A DNA stretch of 64,000 nucleotides, from positions 434,001-498,000 of the forward strand of contig OZ345369.1 of NCBI GenBank assembly GCA_977006965.1. The letters run 5' to 3'. The DNA comes from Phymatolithon calcareum (Eukaryota > Rhodophyta > Florideophyceae > Hapalidiales). Shown here one piece after another: positions 1 through 8,838 of the stretch. The first letter of the stretch is position 1. Each line of letters begins with the position of its first letter. The notes beneath the pieces were generated by a model, which searched no databases, was not told the DNA's origin, and saw only the letters and a program-made list of their open reading frames with translations. The translations under genes and the position numbers were made by a program.

Positions 1-2
1 AT

Positions 3-2495
3 TTTGCGTTGCACGCCAAGACTGAAGAAGATTTATTTGACCTCCTGGTCAGTTTCCTGGACATATGTCGAGCCACAGGCCTGAAGATGAATCCACGAAA
101 GAGCGTATTCTTCACTAAGAGCCTACGTTGGTGTGGCCGTGTCATCGATAAGCATGGCGTGCGATGTGACCCTCGCCGACTTAGCGGACTTCGACATGCA
201 ACCTACCCACTTACTGCTGGAGAGCTTTGTCAGTACGTACATTGTCTCCAATGGATGTCAAACTGTATTCCCGACTTTTCAAACCGCGTGTCTCCTCTTC
301 GTGAGTTACTTGAGAAAGCGTATACTACAACGGGATCTCGAAAAAAGAAGTCCATCGAGTCCGTCAATCTCGTTGATCTATCGTGGGGCCCTGAACATTC
401 AGATGCATTTGATCAGCTGCAAGAAACCCTTCGCGATGCCGTGAAACTTTCCCATCGAGACGTGTCAAAGGTCATCTGCATATATACTGACGCGTCGGAT
501 ACGCATTGGGCAGCAGTCGTAACACAGTGCGATCCTTCGTTGTTGGATCTACCGACCATGCAGCAGCAACATGAGCCCCTTGCGTTTCTTAGCTCCGCAT
601 TCCGAAATCATGAGTGCAATTGGAGTACATATGAGAAGGAGGGATTCGCCATCTATCAAGTGTTCCGCAAAATGGACTACCTGCTTATGGTCGAGGAAAA
701 TATCCATGTCTATACGGATCATCGGAATTTCCTTTTTGTTTTCAATCCTCATTCTATTGAACCCGGTCTTGGCCGATATGTCGTCACGAAGGTGCAGAGA
801 TGGGCCTTGTATCTTTCAATGTTTCAGTACACGATATCTCACGTGGCCGGGGTTGAGAACGTGATGTCCGATATAATGACGCGCTGGTTCTCTGGATACA
901 GACCGAAGCGAAATTCTGCGCGGCGTGTGGTGGAGCTTCTTGAACAGTCCGATGTTGTCCCGACGCCCGCACAGAGTCAATTTCAAGTTCCAACATGTAA
1001 CGAGCTCATCAAGGTACAGCAAAAATACAAGGAGAAGGTACCTGCCGATGCTGAGATACGTTCTAATGAGCCTTTAGCTCTCAAAGGTCGTTTGTGGATT
1101 CCAGATGAGGCACATGAACTGCAGCTAACCTTAATATCCACGGCGCACTGCAGCGAAGCAGGACATCGTGGCATTGACTCAACTTTGAGTGCCCTGAAAG
1201 AGGAATACATCTGGAACCATATGCGTGATGACTGCTCTGCGTTCATACGGCAATGTCTTCACTGCATCACTGCGAAGAGCGGCGGAAAAATTCCGCGTCC
1301 ACTGTCATCCACTTTACATGGCACACGCCCGAACGACGTTGTGCATTTCGACTATCTGTTCATGGGGCTCGGACAAGAAAACCTAAAGTATGTTCTGGTG
1401 ATTAAGGACGATGTGTCATCGTACACATGGCTGTGTCCATCTGCTGCAGCTGATTCAGAGCACACCTCCGCCGAGCTCACAAGATGGATCCGGACGTTTA
1501 CAATCATGAATACCTGGATAAGTGACCAAGGCTCTCACTTCAAGAATAAGGTGATCGAGTGTTTGGCCAAGGATCACAAGATTAACCACAACTTCACAGT
1601 GGCTTATAGCCCTTGGGTCAATGGCACAGTTGAAAATTTGATGCAGCACATTCTCGCTTGTTGTCAAGCGCTTCTCTCGGAATTCAAGCTCGCACCTCAA
1701 GATTGGCCTCTTGTTATCGGCATGGTGATGACTGCGCTCAACGAATCACCTCTCAAAAGGCTTGGTACAAGGCCTGATGGGTCTTATTACTCGCCTTTGG
1801 AAGTTATGACAGGTCTCAAGCCGAACCGCACGCATCTCTATGTGCAGAACTGCGGCATAAAGAAGGCCAGAAAGAGTCTTACGATGATCCGTGTTTTGCA
1901 AACCATCAATATCGAGAAATCGCAAGAAGCACTGGAGAAGATGCACAAGGATGTTACCGAGCGCATTACCGAGGAACGAGCGAAACGAATTTTACTTCAC
2001 AACAAGAACACGAACATTGTGTCCCCGAATTTTTCTCTCGGAGACTTGGTCATGGTGCGAAAACCGGACAAGAAGGGACATAAAAATTCTTTTCGCTGGC
2101 TTGGTCCGAGGCGAATCACTGCCGTTCTCAGTCCACTCGTGTACGATGTTACAACTCTTCACAACAGGAAGACCGACCGCGTGCATGCATCCCGTATGCG
2201 ACTCTATCGTTCATTTTCGGCTGATGTTTCACCCTCTGACTGCTTGATGGAGCACGCTGTGCATTTGGAAACTCAATTTGAGCTCATTGATGAGATTAAG
2301 GACATTGCGGAAGGCGAGACCGGTCTTCTTATTCAAGTCAAATGGCAAGGACTACCCGACCCGCAAGATTGGACGTGGCAAGACTTGTTAGAACTTTATG
2401 AAGATGTCCCTGAAGAACTTGAAGCTTTCCTGCACAAGAGCGGAAAGAAGAAGCTATCTAAGAAGGCGAAAGACGCTTTGGGACTCTCTTCGTGA
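3..2495 (+). CDS. Ty3/gypsy pol, 3' part: RT end, RNase H, integrase, chromodomain (5' end outside window)
   Basis: The frame is open from the left edge with no stop for about 830 codons, so the start lies outside the window. Residues below count from the first Met (position 9). The end of the RT and connection region comes first (WCGRVIDKHG near 41-50). RNase H follows, with D161 (YTDAS), E211, D237 (YTDHRN) and D288. The integrase has an H2C2 finger (H379, H385, C415, C418) and a D447, D505 (ISDQGSHF), E541 triad. A GPR motif (FRWLGPR, near 694) and a C-terminal chromodomain (about 755-808, KWQGL then LYEDVPEELEAFL) complete it. All catalytic residues are present, so this copy may be young or active. 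Family knowledge: the protein copies the RNA and integrates the cDNA, and the chromodomain can target chromatin. A decayed relative lies at 39.6-44.3 kb and shares the C-terminal signature. Confidence 0.95.
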   Translation, partial: FALHAKTEEDLFDLLVSFLDICRATGLKMNPRKSVFFTKSLRWCGRVIDKHGVRCDPRRLSGLRHATYPLTAGELCQYVHCLQWMSNCIPDFSNRVSPLRELLEKAYTTTGSRKKKSIESVNLVDLSWGPEHSDAFDQLQETLRDAVKLSHRDVSKVICIYTDASDTHWAAVVTQCDPSLLDLPTMQQQHEPLAFLSSAFRNHECNWSTYEKEGFAIYQVFRKMDYLLMVEENIHVYTDHRNFLFVFNPHSIEPGLGRYVVTKVQRWALYLSMFQYTISHVAGVENVMSDIMTRWFSGYRPKRNSARRVVELLEQSDVVPTPAQSQFQVPTCNELIKVQQKYKEKVPADAEIRSNEPLALKGRLWIPDEAHELQLTLISTAHCSEAGHRGIDSTLSALKEEYIWNHMRDDCSAFIRQCLHCITAKSGGKIPRPLSSTLHGTRPNDVVHFDYLFMGLGQENLKYVLVIKDDVSSYTWLCPSAAADSEHTSAELTRWIRTFTIMNTWISDQGSHFKNKVIECLAKDHKINHNFTVAYSPWVNGTVENLMQHILACCQALLSEFKLAPQDWPLVIGMVMTALNESPLKRLGTRPDGSYYSPLEVMTGLKPNRTHLYVQNCGIKKARKSLTMIRVLQTINIEKSQEALEKMHKDVTERITEERAKRILLHNKNTNIVSPNFSLGDLVMVRKPDKKGHKNSFRWLGPRRITAVLSPLVYDVTTLHNRKTDRVHASRMRLYRSFSADVSPSDCLMEHAVHLETQFELIDEIKDIAEGETGLLIQVKWQGLPDPQDWTWQDLLELYEDVPEELEAFLHKSGKKKLSKKAKDALGLSS

Positions 2496-2937
2496 TGATC
2501 ATTTGCATGCTTCAATGATCATGGGGCCCTGTGGAGCCGTCTGCGTCTTTAGGTAACGGACTCCGCGGTGGTCCTCTATTTTAGTACGTCGCCTAACGAC
2601 ACCTATTTCAAATTCCCTTACGTTTTAGAAGTAGTGGGTCACATTCACAGACAGTCCTGGATGACCTGTCTTAATTCGACAGGCATCCCACTTGTCTACC
2701 ACACTCTTTAAGTAGTTGCGGACCTCCTACTTTGTTGAGGGGAAGGACTACCATTCTAGGAATTACCGATAAACCCTCTGGACTACACACACGGTCAAGG
2801 TTGTTCTTTGGTGCCCTTTACAAGGGCTATTCGTCAGCATTTGGGTGGTTCCCTCGACGAGGTCTCTCCGACACCACATACCTCATTTTTTCCACCGGGC
2901 TATCTCAAAAACTTCATTTTGTGCCGGATTCCTTTAA
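2496..2937 (+). other. Downstream region of the gypsy element, possible 3' LTR from about 2530
   Basis: No convincing gene is seen. A G/C-rich tract (ATGGGGCCC) precedes TGTGGAGCCG at 2530, a plausible polypurine-tract to LTR junction. No second LTR copy is in the window to confirm it. The right boundary of the element is unknown and could reach the receptor-like frame at 2938. Confidence 0.3.
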
Positions 2938-3304
2938 TGGCCTATTACATTATATTATGGCTGTCACTCTCGTCATACAGCTGATGCTCGGCCTTGGTGG
3001 GGGTGTTCGAAGCGCGGGAAATCAACTTTCGCTCGCGCGATTATCGCCATTATAGGGGTCTCCCTCATGCTGTCCGCCATTGTGTTCATCGTCTTAGCGA
3101 TCATCGCTCGAAGTTGCGGTGAAGAACTTAGATTGTCGCAAGGAGCCCGTTGGGCCGTATTCTACACAATTATAGTGCTGCTCGGGATTGGCTCAGGGCA
3201 AGCGCTACTGTCATGTACGGGGTACTTTGTGATCATCGAAATGTACTTCACATTGTCATACGCGGGTTGGATATGGCTTGCTGTGGAGGGGTACTTTCTG
3301 CAAT
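2938..3304 (+). CDS. Exon-like fragment of a seven-transmembrane receptor (secretin/adhesion-like or cAR-like), TM1-TM3
   Basis: This reading frame is open after a TAA at 2935. It encodes a short Cys/His-rich stretch (GCHSRHTADAR) that loosely resembles a GPS site just before TM1. Three hydrophobic helices follow: IIGVSLMLSAIVF, then WAVFYTIIVLLGIG, then a third starting at a Cys and ending WIWLAVEGYFLQ. In secretin/adhesion receptors, TM3 typically begins with the disulfide Cys and carries W..(L/V)EG..L, which this matches. The frame reaches GTAAGT at 3305-3310, a perfect 5' splice donor, so 3304 is the proposed exon end. No acceptor or TM4-7 was found, and a LINE sits 20 bases downstream. 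It may be a gene fragment or a pseudogene. An alternative is an unrelated membrane protein. The family assignment is inference from motif spacing. Confidence 0.42.
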
Positions 3305-3325
3305 GTAAGTCGAGGGGACTGATAT

Positions 3326-4080
3326 TCTTTCTTTCTTTCTTTATTGCAGATGACGTCAATTTTTAAGTTAACGCCTAAACTTGCTCTCGAGCAAGTTCTC
3401 TTCGTTCAAATATTGGATTATCGCTACGGGTTTCTCTCTGCACAGATCTTCTACCGTTTTGCTCCGAACTCTGCCGATGAATTTCCGTCGACTAACAGCC
3501 CGACCCGAACAATGTAGGATCATATGTTCCACAGTCTCCTTCACACCATACGGGCATTTCTTGCACATTGGGTCGTGAGGAAGTGGCTCATTCTCGTTGT
3601 GTCCATGGTGAAAGCTGGCGACGATTGGACAGCAATTAGTTATGAGCTGGTGGAGTATTACCTCAGCCCGTCTATGTGAGATGCGTAGGTCTTCCGGGAG
3701 TGTCGGGATGGTAACTGGTTTGCTTCTACAAGGCGGTTTGATAATGGATCGTGCCGCTTCCATGGTGAGAGGTACCGCTTGATGTGATAGCAGGCTTGAT
3801 TCCGAGATTCCCCGGCGCGCGAGCTCATCAGCAGCCTCATTTTTCGGGACTCCGCAGTGACTCGGTATCCAAATGCCTTCAAAAGACAGCCGAGCATGCG
3901 GGTGCAGGAAATACTTTTCTTCTGTTCGGTGCTGTGCCTCTTCCAATCGTCATGGCATCGTTCGTCAAGGCAATGAGATGGTCACAAATTGCGAAGACAT
4001 ACGATAGTGAGTTCGTAGCCAATCCGAGAAGAAGGTCTTCAATTTCAGATTTCGCCTACCAAATGGGTAGGCCTTAGGTC
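3326..4080 (-). mobile_element. LINE-A copy 1, 3' end of a non-LTR retrotransposon (5' truncated)
   Basis: On the minus strand this ends in a short AAAG-type simple repeat after CTGCAATAAAG, the 3' tail of this LINE family. The same tail is at 37529-37545 (CTGCATTAAAG) and near 51985. The body holds the C-terminal RNase H and Cys/His finger described in the next entry. The left end abuts the GTAAGT donor region, so the element inserted in the intron of the receptor-like gene. The right (5') limit is approximate because homology fades after about 4080. Confidence 0.75.
3368..3946 (-). CDS. LINE-A1 pol C-terminus: RNase H end plus Cys/His finger
   Basis: The 192-residue open frame has the RNase H motif IWIPSHCGVPKNEAADELA near residues 26-44, where His and the final Asp are conserved catalytic or structural positions. 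A finger CKKCPYGVKETVEHMILHC follows. This RNase H then CCHC-like order is typical of I/Jockey/Tad-type LINE ORF2 C-termini. The tail VEDLCREKP..IIQYLNEENL is shared with copies 2 and 3 (37.5-39.0 and 51.7-52.0 kb). The apurinic endonuclease and RT domains are absent, so it is a 5'-truncated remnant. The Met at 3946 is simply the first in the open frame, not a native start. Confidence 0.85.
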   Translation of the reverse strand: MEEAQHRTEEKYFLHPHARLSFEGIWIPSHCGVPKNEAADELARRGISESSLLSHQAVPLTMEAARSIIKPPCRSKPVTIPTLPEDLRISHRRAEVILHQLITNCCPIVASFHHGHNENEPLPHDPMCKKCPYGVKETVEHMILHCSGRAVSRRKFIGRVRSKTVEDLCREKPVAIIQYLNEENLLESKFRR

Positions 4081-4560
4081 TTCTCATATTTTTTTAAATT
4101 TTTGCGCCTTTCCTTCCAGAGTGGAGATCCTAAAAAATTTCTTTGAGGCAGCTGAGATCCAGAACTGTAGAGAAAGAGTTGTGAATGAATATAGTGCAGA
4201 TAGCAATATAGGTTTCTCTTCTTTCCTTCGATAGTTGGAACACCGCTTAATCCAGCATTGCAAGGAATTCATTGGAAAAGCTGGGACATTTAAAACGAGT
4301 GCCAGTATATTAACACTGCACCATGAGGCTTCGATGACACCTCCACGAAAGATGTCCAGGTGGGCAGATTATTGGCACCTGCTGTTCCACTCTTTTTATC
4401 TTGCCCTTGTTGCACCTCAATACAATTCGATGGCATTGGGTCCCGGCATGGATGTAGTGGCGGATTGCGTTTAGCAACCGACATTTGTATCCCCCATTTC
4501 GTGTGCCGTATAGGGAAACACACGAAATCTTGTTTTAGTTACAAGTCCTAACCTACTCAT
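4081..4560. other. No recognisable gene
   Basis: Short open frames on both strands overlap without any recognisable domain. I looked for the missing TM4-TM7 exons of the receptor-like gene and saw none that I could support. Confidence 0.4.
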
Positions 4561-4590
4561 TTTAGCAAGCAGTAGGAGATCCGAAAGGGG

Positions 4591-4618
4591 TATAAATACC
4601 GACCCCTATTGCAATAAA
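4591..4618 (+). promoter_or_regulatory. TATA box and polyadenylation signal 14 bases apart, LTR-like U3/R arrangement
   Basis: TATAAATA lies at 4591-4598 and AATAAA at 4613-4618. The TATA box sits in an imperfect palindrome (GGGGTATAAATACCGACCCC). A promoter TATA directly followed by AATAAA is characteristic of the R region of compact LTRs, where transcription start and poly(A) signal are close. No terminal repeats or target duplication could be set, so a solo LTR is only suggested. Confidence 0.35.
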
Positions 4619-4619
4619 A

Positions 4620-6012
4620 CACAGGAAGACAGAGTCCTCCAGACTTCTCAACACACATGCACCATCAAGGTGGTGCACGCATTCGCTCATCCGAGCAATA
4701 GCCCTCAGTCTTCTCGCATTCAGTGGTATGATTTAGATTGTGATCCTTCGCGTCATCATTCTCGGTCCAGACTGGGTTTATCGTTTCTTTCTCCCTCGCC
4801 GGGGTGAACGTTGTTACCAGACATAAAATCTCTTTTTCTAGTAGTGCTGCGGTGGACGGAAATCTTCTCGACATATGCGCAATGGGAAAAGGACTTCAAA
4901 TATGACACAAGCAGCAATTCCTCAGTGCTTGAACCGAGCCCACTTCGTGTATGTTAAAAACGTCTCTCAAATTTTACCTTATTTTTTCTATATATCTAAC
5001 GCCAAATTAAGAGTATAGCACTTGGACTAGAACCTTTCAGTTCCAAGTACACTTTTGCGAACGGGTACTTTTTAGAAACACCTAGAAGAAGAACGTGCTA
5101 CTGAACAACTTATAATATGTCTTTGTAATCCTCACATGCAGAGCTTCCGCAGCGAAAAAATGAAAGAGCATTTCTCGGGATTCGAGTTAGCTCATATTAA
5201 AATACCGGTGATTTCTTCTTCGATTTTTTATTCCTTGTCCATTTAAATTGGAAAGTAAGCTATTATGTCAAGAACCTCCCTGTGGCAGAAAATCTCGCGA
5301 TTTGATTCATGATGTGTATGCACAACGAACAAAATTCGCCCTTTTCAAATGCAGCACTCATTTGGGTCCCGAAAATGAATGAGTGCAGATGCATCAATTA
5401 CGTCCCGTATTCCAGCGAGCGGCATCCAAGATTACGCGACGTAGTACCAAAGATATTGACATCTAGTCCCTTTTATATCTCAGTACTAATGGTGGATATC
5501 TAGATTTTCTGAGGACTAGAGTACGTAGCCTACTAGACGGTGGGCTTAGGATTTAGTACAGTTGTATGCAATCCGCTAGTAAAGCATCACGGTTTCACGT
5601 TCAAGTATTGTCCAATCGTTTCCCCGAAAAATCGAGTCCTACATACTCTAGGCACTTTGTCATTTCACTGGTTGCAGAATCAGGAAAAACTTCAGAACCT
5701 GGACTCTGTGCATTATTATTTTGGCAAAGTTAGCGCGGATTTTCTTAGAAGCTCGCAACCTTCAGCTAAGCTCCCAAACAATTGTTCTCTGAGCAGGGGC
5801 AGGCGTCGTTCCAAGCAGCAGACGATATATCTGAGAGACGTGAAAATAAGCTCAATTCTCTCGACAACGTTATGTCGTCCTCGCTGTCCTATCTATCGTT
5901 CAAATCCTTCAAATGGGAAAATTCGTGGGAACAGCGTTTTAATATGCCCAGGAAATGGTGAATGATCCGCTCGTACTTGTCCACACTTTTGCGTTTCAAT
6001 GTTACTGACAGT
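4620..6012. other. Gene-poor stretch upstream of the NYN gene
   Basis: Only weak open frames are seen. The longest is 141 codons at 5540-5965 (+), with a basic Ser/Arg-rich segment (SRGRRRSKQQ) but no recognised domain. It could be a 5' exon or leader of the NYN gene, but nothing in the sequence shows this. An in-frame TAA at 6013-6015 closes the downstream frame. Confidence 0.3.
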
Positions 6013-6024
6013 TAATTATTTTCA

Positions 6025-7242
6025 ATGCATTCTTTTCTCCAAATGAAGTGCTCCCTATGGCGCAAATGTCCATTGAGTGCACGTCGTGATTGTGGCGCGT
6101 GTACACTTCTCCCAAAGATGCTATATATAGAAGAAATAATATTTCAGCAAACGTACACATGTATGCTTTCCGGAGACAAATTCGATCTCAAGATCCCATA
6201 TATACGGAAGACGGCAGGTGATATTAATAAAAAACTGCCCATATCAGATATGATTGTCGAGCAAGAAGTCCATGACCGAAACACTTTTCGTTCCGGAAGT
6301 ACAGCGAGGAAGCTGAAGAACGCTCGTGAAAGCACCTCTAAGAAGCACGCGAATCAGGAAAAAGCCGTAGTCTCTAGCGTTGATTCAAAAGCTTATCTCC
6401 ATCACGGGCAGCTCCAAAAGATCCACAAAAGTGCAAGAACTATGGATCGCACTATCCAAGAGGCACTACGAATTGTCGGGACAGCCTTTGCAACACCGAA
6501 GGCGGTCAAGTTGCCCGGAACTTCTTCAGAGTCTCGTCAAGGTTTCGTTTTCTCCGGGTCCGAAAAATCAGCCAAGAAGAACATAAATGCGCGCTGTCCA
6601 TCTAGGAGAACGATTAAGCCGACAGACGCCACGAATGGTAACCTAGTTGTGTTGGACGGACAGAACATTGGATTTGCGTTCGGCCGAAATGCCGGACACC
6701 AGTATTTCGACGCTGAGGGCATTCTTTCCGTGCTGGACTACTACCTTGACCGCGGAGTACAAGCAGTTTCTCTGCTTCCGAGACACTTGATGAAGACAAA
6801 ATTAGGTAAGTGTGGCCCAAAGATGAACCTGACTGCGCTGCAAGAAAAGAACCATGATATCCTCCAGGCGCTGGAGAAGGAGAAACGGGTGGCGTTCACA
6901 GAGTCCCAAAATCGTAATATTTTCTACATAATGCGCTATGCAATGCTTGCAAAGGCTGACATCATCTCGAACAACAAGTTTAGGGATCAGGAGAAACTTC
7001 AAAAGGAGGACATGGACTACTGTAAATTGAGAAAGTTTTTGGATGGGCATCTTATTCACTACACATTTGTTTTGAACCAATTCGTACCGAGTCCAGATCC
7101 TACCAGAGTTTGCAAGTCCGTGCATTATCCCAGAGGTCGAGCAGGCCACCTACAAAAGATCTCATCACAGAAGAGAAATTGCTGTTCGAAACACAAGTTC
7201 AGAGCATCGAGACCAAAAGTTGGGGGCAAAGGTAGGAAATAA
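6025..7242 (+). CDS. NYN/PIN-fold protein of the Zc3h12a (Regnase) ribonuclease family, catalytic acids depleted
   Basis: The 405-residue frame is intact. The start at 6025 is the first Met after an in-frame TAA (6013). Residues 1-205 are basic and low in recognisable structure. The NYN domain spans about 206-360: VVLDGQNIGFAFG (D211, N214), FDAEGILSVLDYYLDRG, a charged helix, FTESQ, ADIISNNKFRD (N317, D321) and LIHYTFVLNQFVPSPDP. This order and spacing match Regnase-type RNases, which cleave stem-loop mRNAs. Family members normally carry a DD pair in YDDRFI and D in SND.(Y/F)RD. Here those positions read NIFYIM and SNN, so only D211, N214 and D321 remain. It is probably a non-cleaving or altered member. 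No CCCH finger follows. The C-terminus is Lys/Arg-rich and may bind RNA. A short element-derived repeat (R1) starts just downstream. Confidence 0.8.
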   Translation: MHSFLQMKCSLWRKCPLSARRDCGACTLLPKMLYIEEIIFQQTYTCMLSGDKFDLKIPYIRKTAGDINKKLPISDMIVEQEVHDRNTFRSGSTARKLKNARESTSKKHANQEKAVVSSVDSKAYLHHGQLQKIHKSARTMDRTIQEALRIVGTAFATPKAVKLPGTSSESRQGFVFSGSEKSAKKNINARCPSRRTIKPTDATNGNLVVLDGQNIGFAFGRNAGHQYFDAEGILSVLDYYLDRGVQAVSLLPRHLMKTKLGKCGPKMNLTALQEKNHDILQALEKEKRVAFTESQNRNIFYIMRYAMLAKADIISNNKFRDQEKLQKEDMDYCKLRKFLDGHLIHYTFVLNQFVPSPDPTRVCKSVHYPRGRAGHLQKISSQKRNCCSKHKFRASRPKVGGKGRK

Positions 7243-7309
7243 TCACTACATCCGAAATTAAGTGCTATAGAGGAGAGAAGGGCAGTCCCATATTGAAAAT
7301 TAGCTTCGT

Positions 7310-7960
7310 CTTCGATGGAAGGAAAATCTTCAAGTCACTTTGCAGTCATAAAATGTTCCTAAATGGAGCGAGCACGTCTGCATCGGGTATTCCTGCAGGT
7401 ATCCGTGCTCAACCATGTTGACTAAAAAGTTTCCCGATATCGAGTCTTTCAAGTTTTCCACACAACTAGATGCTTACGACGTTGAGTATCATCGTGATGT
7501 CACGAGAAGGCAAGCTTCCCAATTTGGCGAAATTGCTCGTATGATATCAGCGATTACCGGTCTAGATTCACAGCCTGAAGGCAAGCTCTATCGATGACAA
7601 TCGGTTCCACGACTGTAGTGGCCAAAGTGTCTCGGAATCTAAAGCTGCGTCCACGACGATGGAACTTACTGACCCCGGCGTTCGGAATGCCGCACTAACC
7701 TGGGGTAGATTTATTAAATGGGTTCCCGATTTCTTATTGATGCTTAGGGTCTCCTTCAGTAAGATAGGTCAAGCGGCTTAAATATGCTCTCTGCTACACT
7801 GATTACGTCATAGAGCATGAGCGAACAGTTCCGTTCCCATTGGACGCGAAATAGGACTACACGAGATTGGTGTACCATCGTGGTACATCAATCCTTGTTT
7901 GCGACATGTCAGGATTTCACTTTGTAATCCTGATACAATGACATGAGTTTGTTCTACTCG
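7310..7960 (+). repeat. Repeat family R1, copy 1 (diverged)
   Basis: This stretch matches, in opposite orientation, the segments at 27187-27750 and 30196-30925. Shared blocks include CTAGATTCACAGCC, ATCGGTTC then TGTAG.G(G/C)CCAAAG, and GTCCACGACGA. In two copies the frame gives LDSQPE.G, but every copy has stops. I cannot name the element. It is coding-like and diverged, so it is probably an old transposon body. Confidence 0.6.
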
Positions 7961-8828
7961 ACACTTCAAATCTTGTTTGAACGACATAGACCAATATCAT
8001 CATACAAGTTTGTCCAAAGAGTTCGGACGACTCAAGAAGATGGTATTCTAGTTTGCTTCTTACCATCACACAGCGCATTCTGAAAGCCGATGGGCCTAAT
8101 TAGACTTTGGAGCTCTACTTCTTTCAGTTCAAGTCTACTGATAAAAAGAAAGAAGGAGGGAGGATATGCGGGCCTTTTTCCTAGCGGGACAGGAACACTG
8201 GTGCGCCCAGTACTGTACTATTGACAAGCCTTGTTATCAGAGGGAGAGAGACCTTCTTGAGAATTCGATTTTTGCGTCCGCAATACCAGTCTAGCTGCAG
8301 TTACATATTGTTCTCATCAAGTCGAGAAAGCACAGGATTTGGGCAGAGAAGTGGTTTTTCGCCCCCCCCCCCGCGAAACCCCTCGGCGTTGTCGAAAACT
8401 ATGAAGAACGATTATCGATGCCTCTGGAAACGCTTCAAGTCAACCTAACCCAACTACTGGAGGACAGAGCAGAAGAGGAAGTGAAACAAGCGACGGACTA
8501 ATTAATTATCCTATAAATCGAGATGAAAGAGGAGAAGATGGTGTGATGATTGAGATGATACGTTGTAGTAAACCCGGAAGGGTACAGAAAATGCGAAGCT
8601 GCTCTGGTGTTGGCGCGTGCCGGCGTTGAGGGCTTCTAAAATAAAAGATGAAATTCCCCCGTATTGCTCCTTCGTTATATCTGCACGTCAGCTCCTAGAT
8701 GGAGTTGACGGGAGTACTTGTTGCTACTCCGTCGATGATTAGTGGACAGCGATGACCAAGTGCTAAAAATTACAATATCTACTTTCAGTGCACCAGTGCA
8801 TTGTACGACATATTTTGCTGCTGTGTAC
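7961..8828. other. No recognisable gene; poly-C tract near 8362
   Basis: Low-information sequence. A run of ten C lies near 8362-8372, and a purine-rich tract (GAAAGAAGGAGGG) near 8146. No open frame with family features was found. Confidence 0.4.
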
Positions 8829-8838
8829 ATTTTTTTTC

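Noticed and set aside
3340-3350. 3' splice acceptor (polypyrimidine plus TTGCAG) after the receptor-like exon
   Set aside because: The TTTCTTTC...GCAG string is the inverted 3' tail of LINE-A1 and recurs at the other LINE-A ends.
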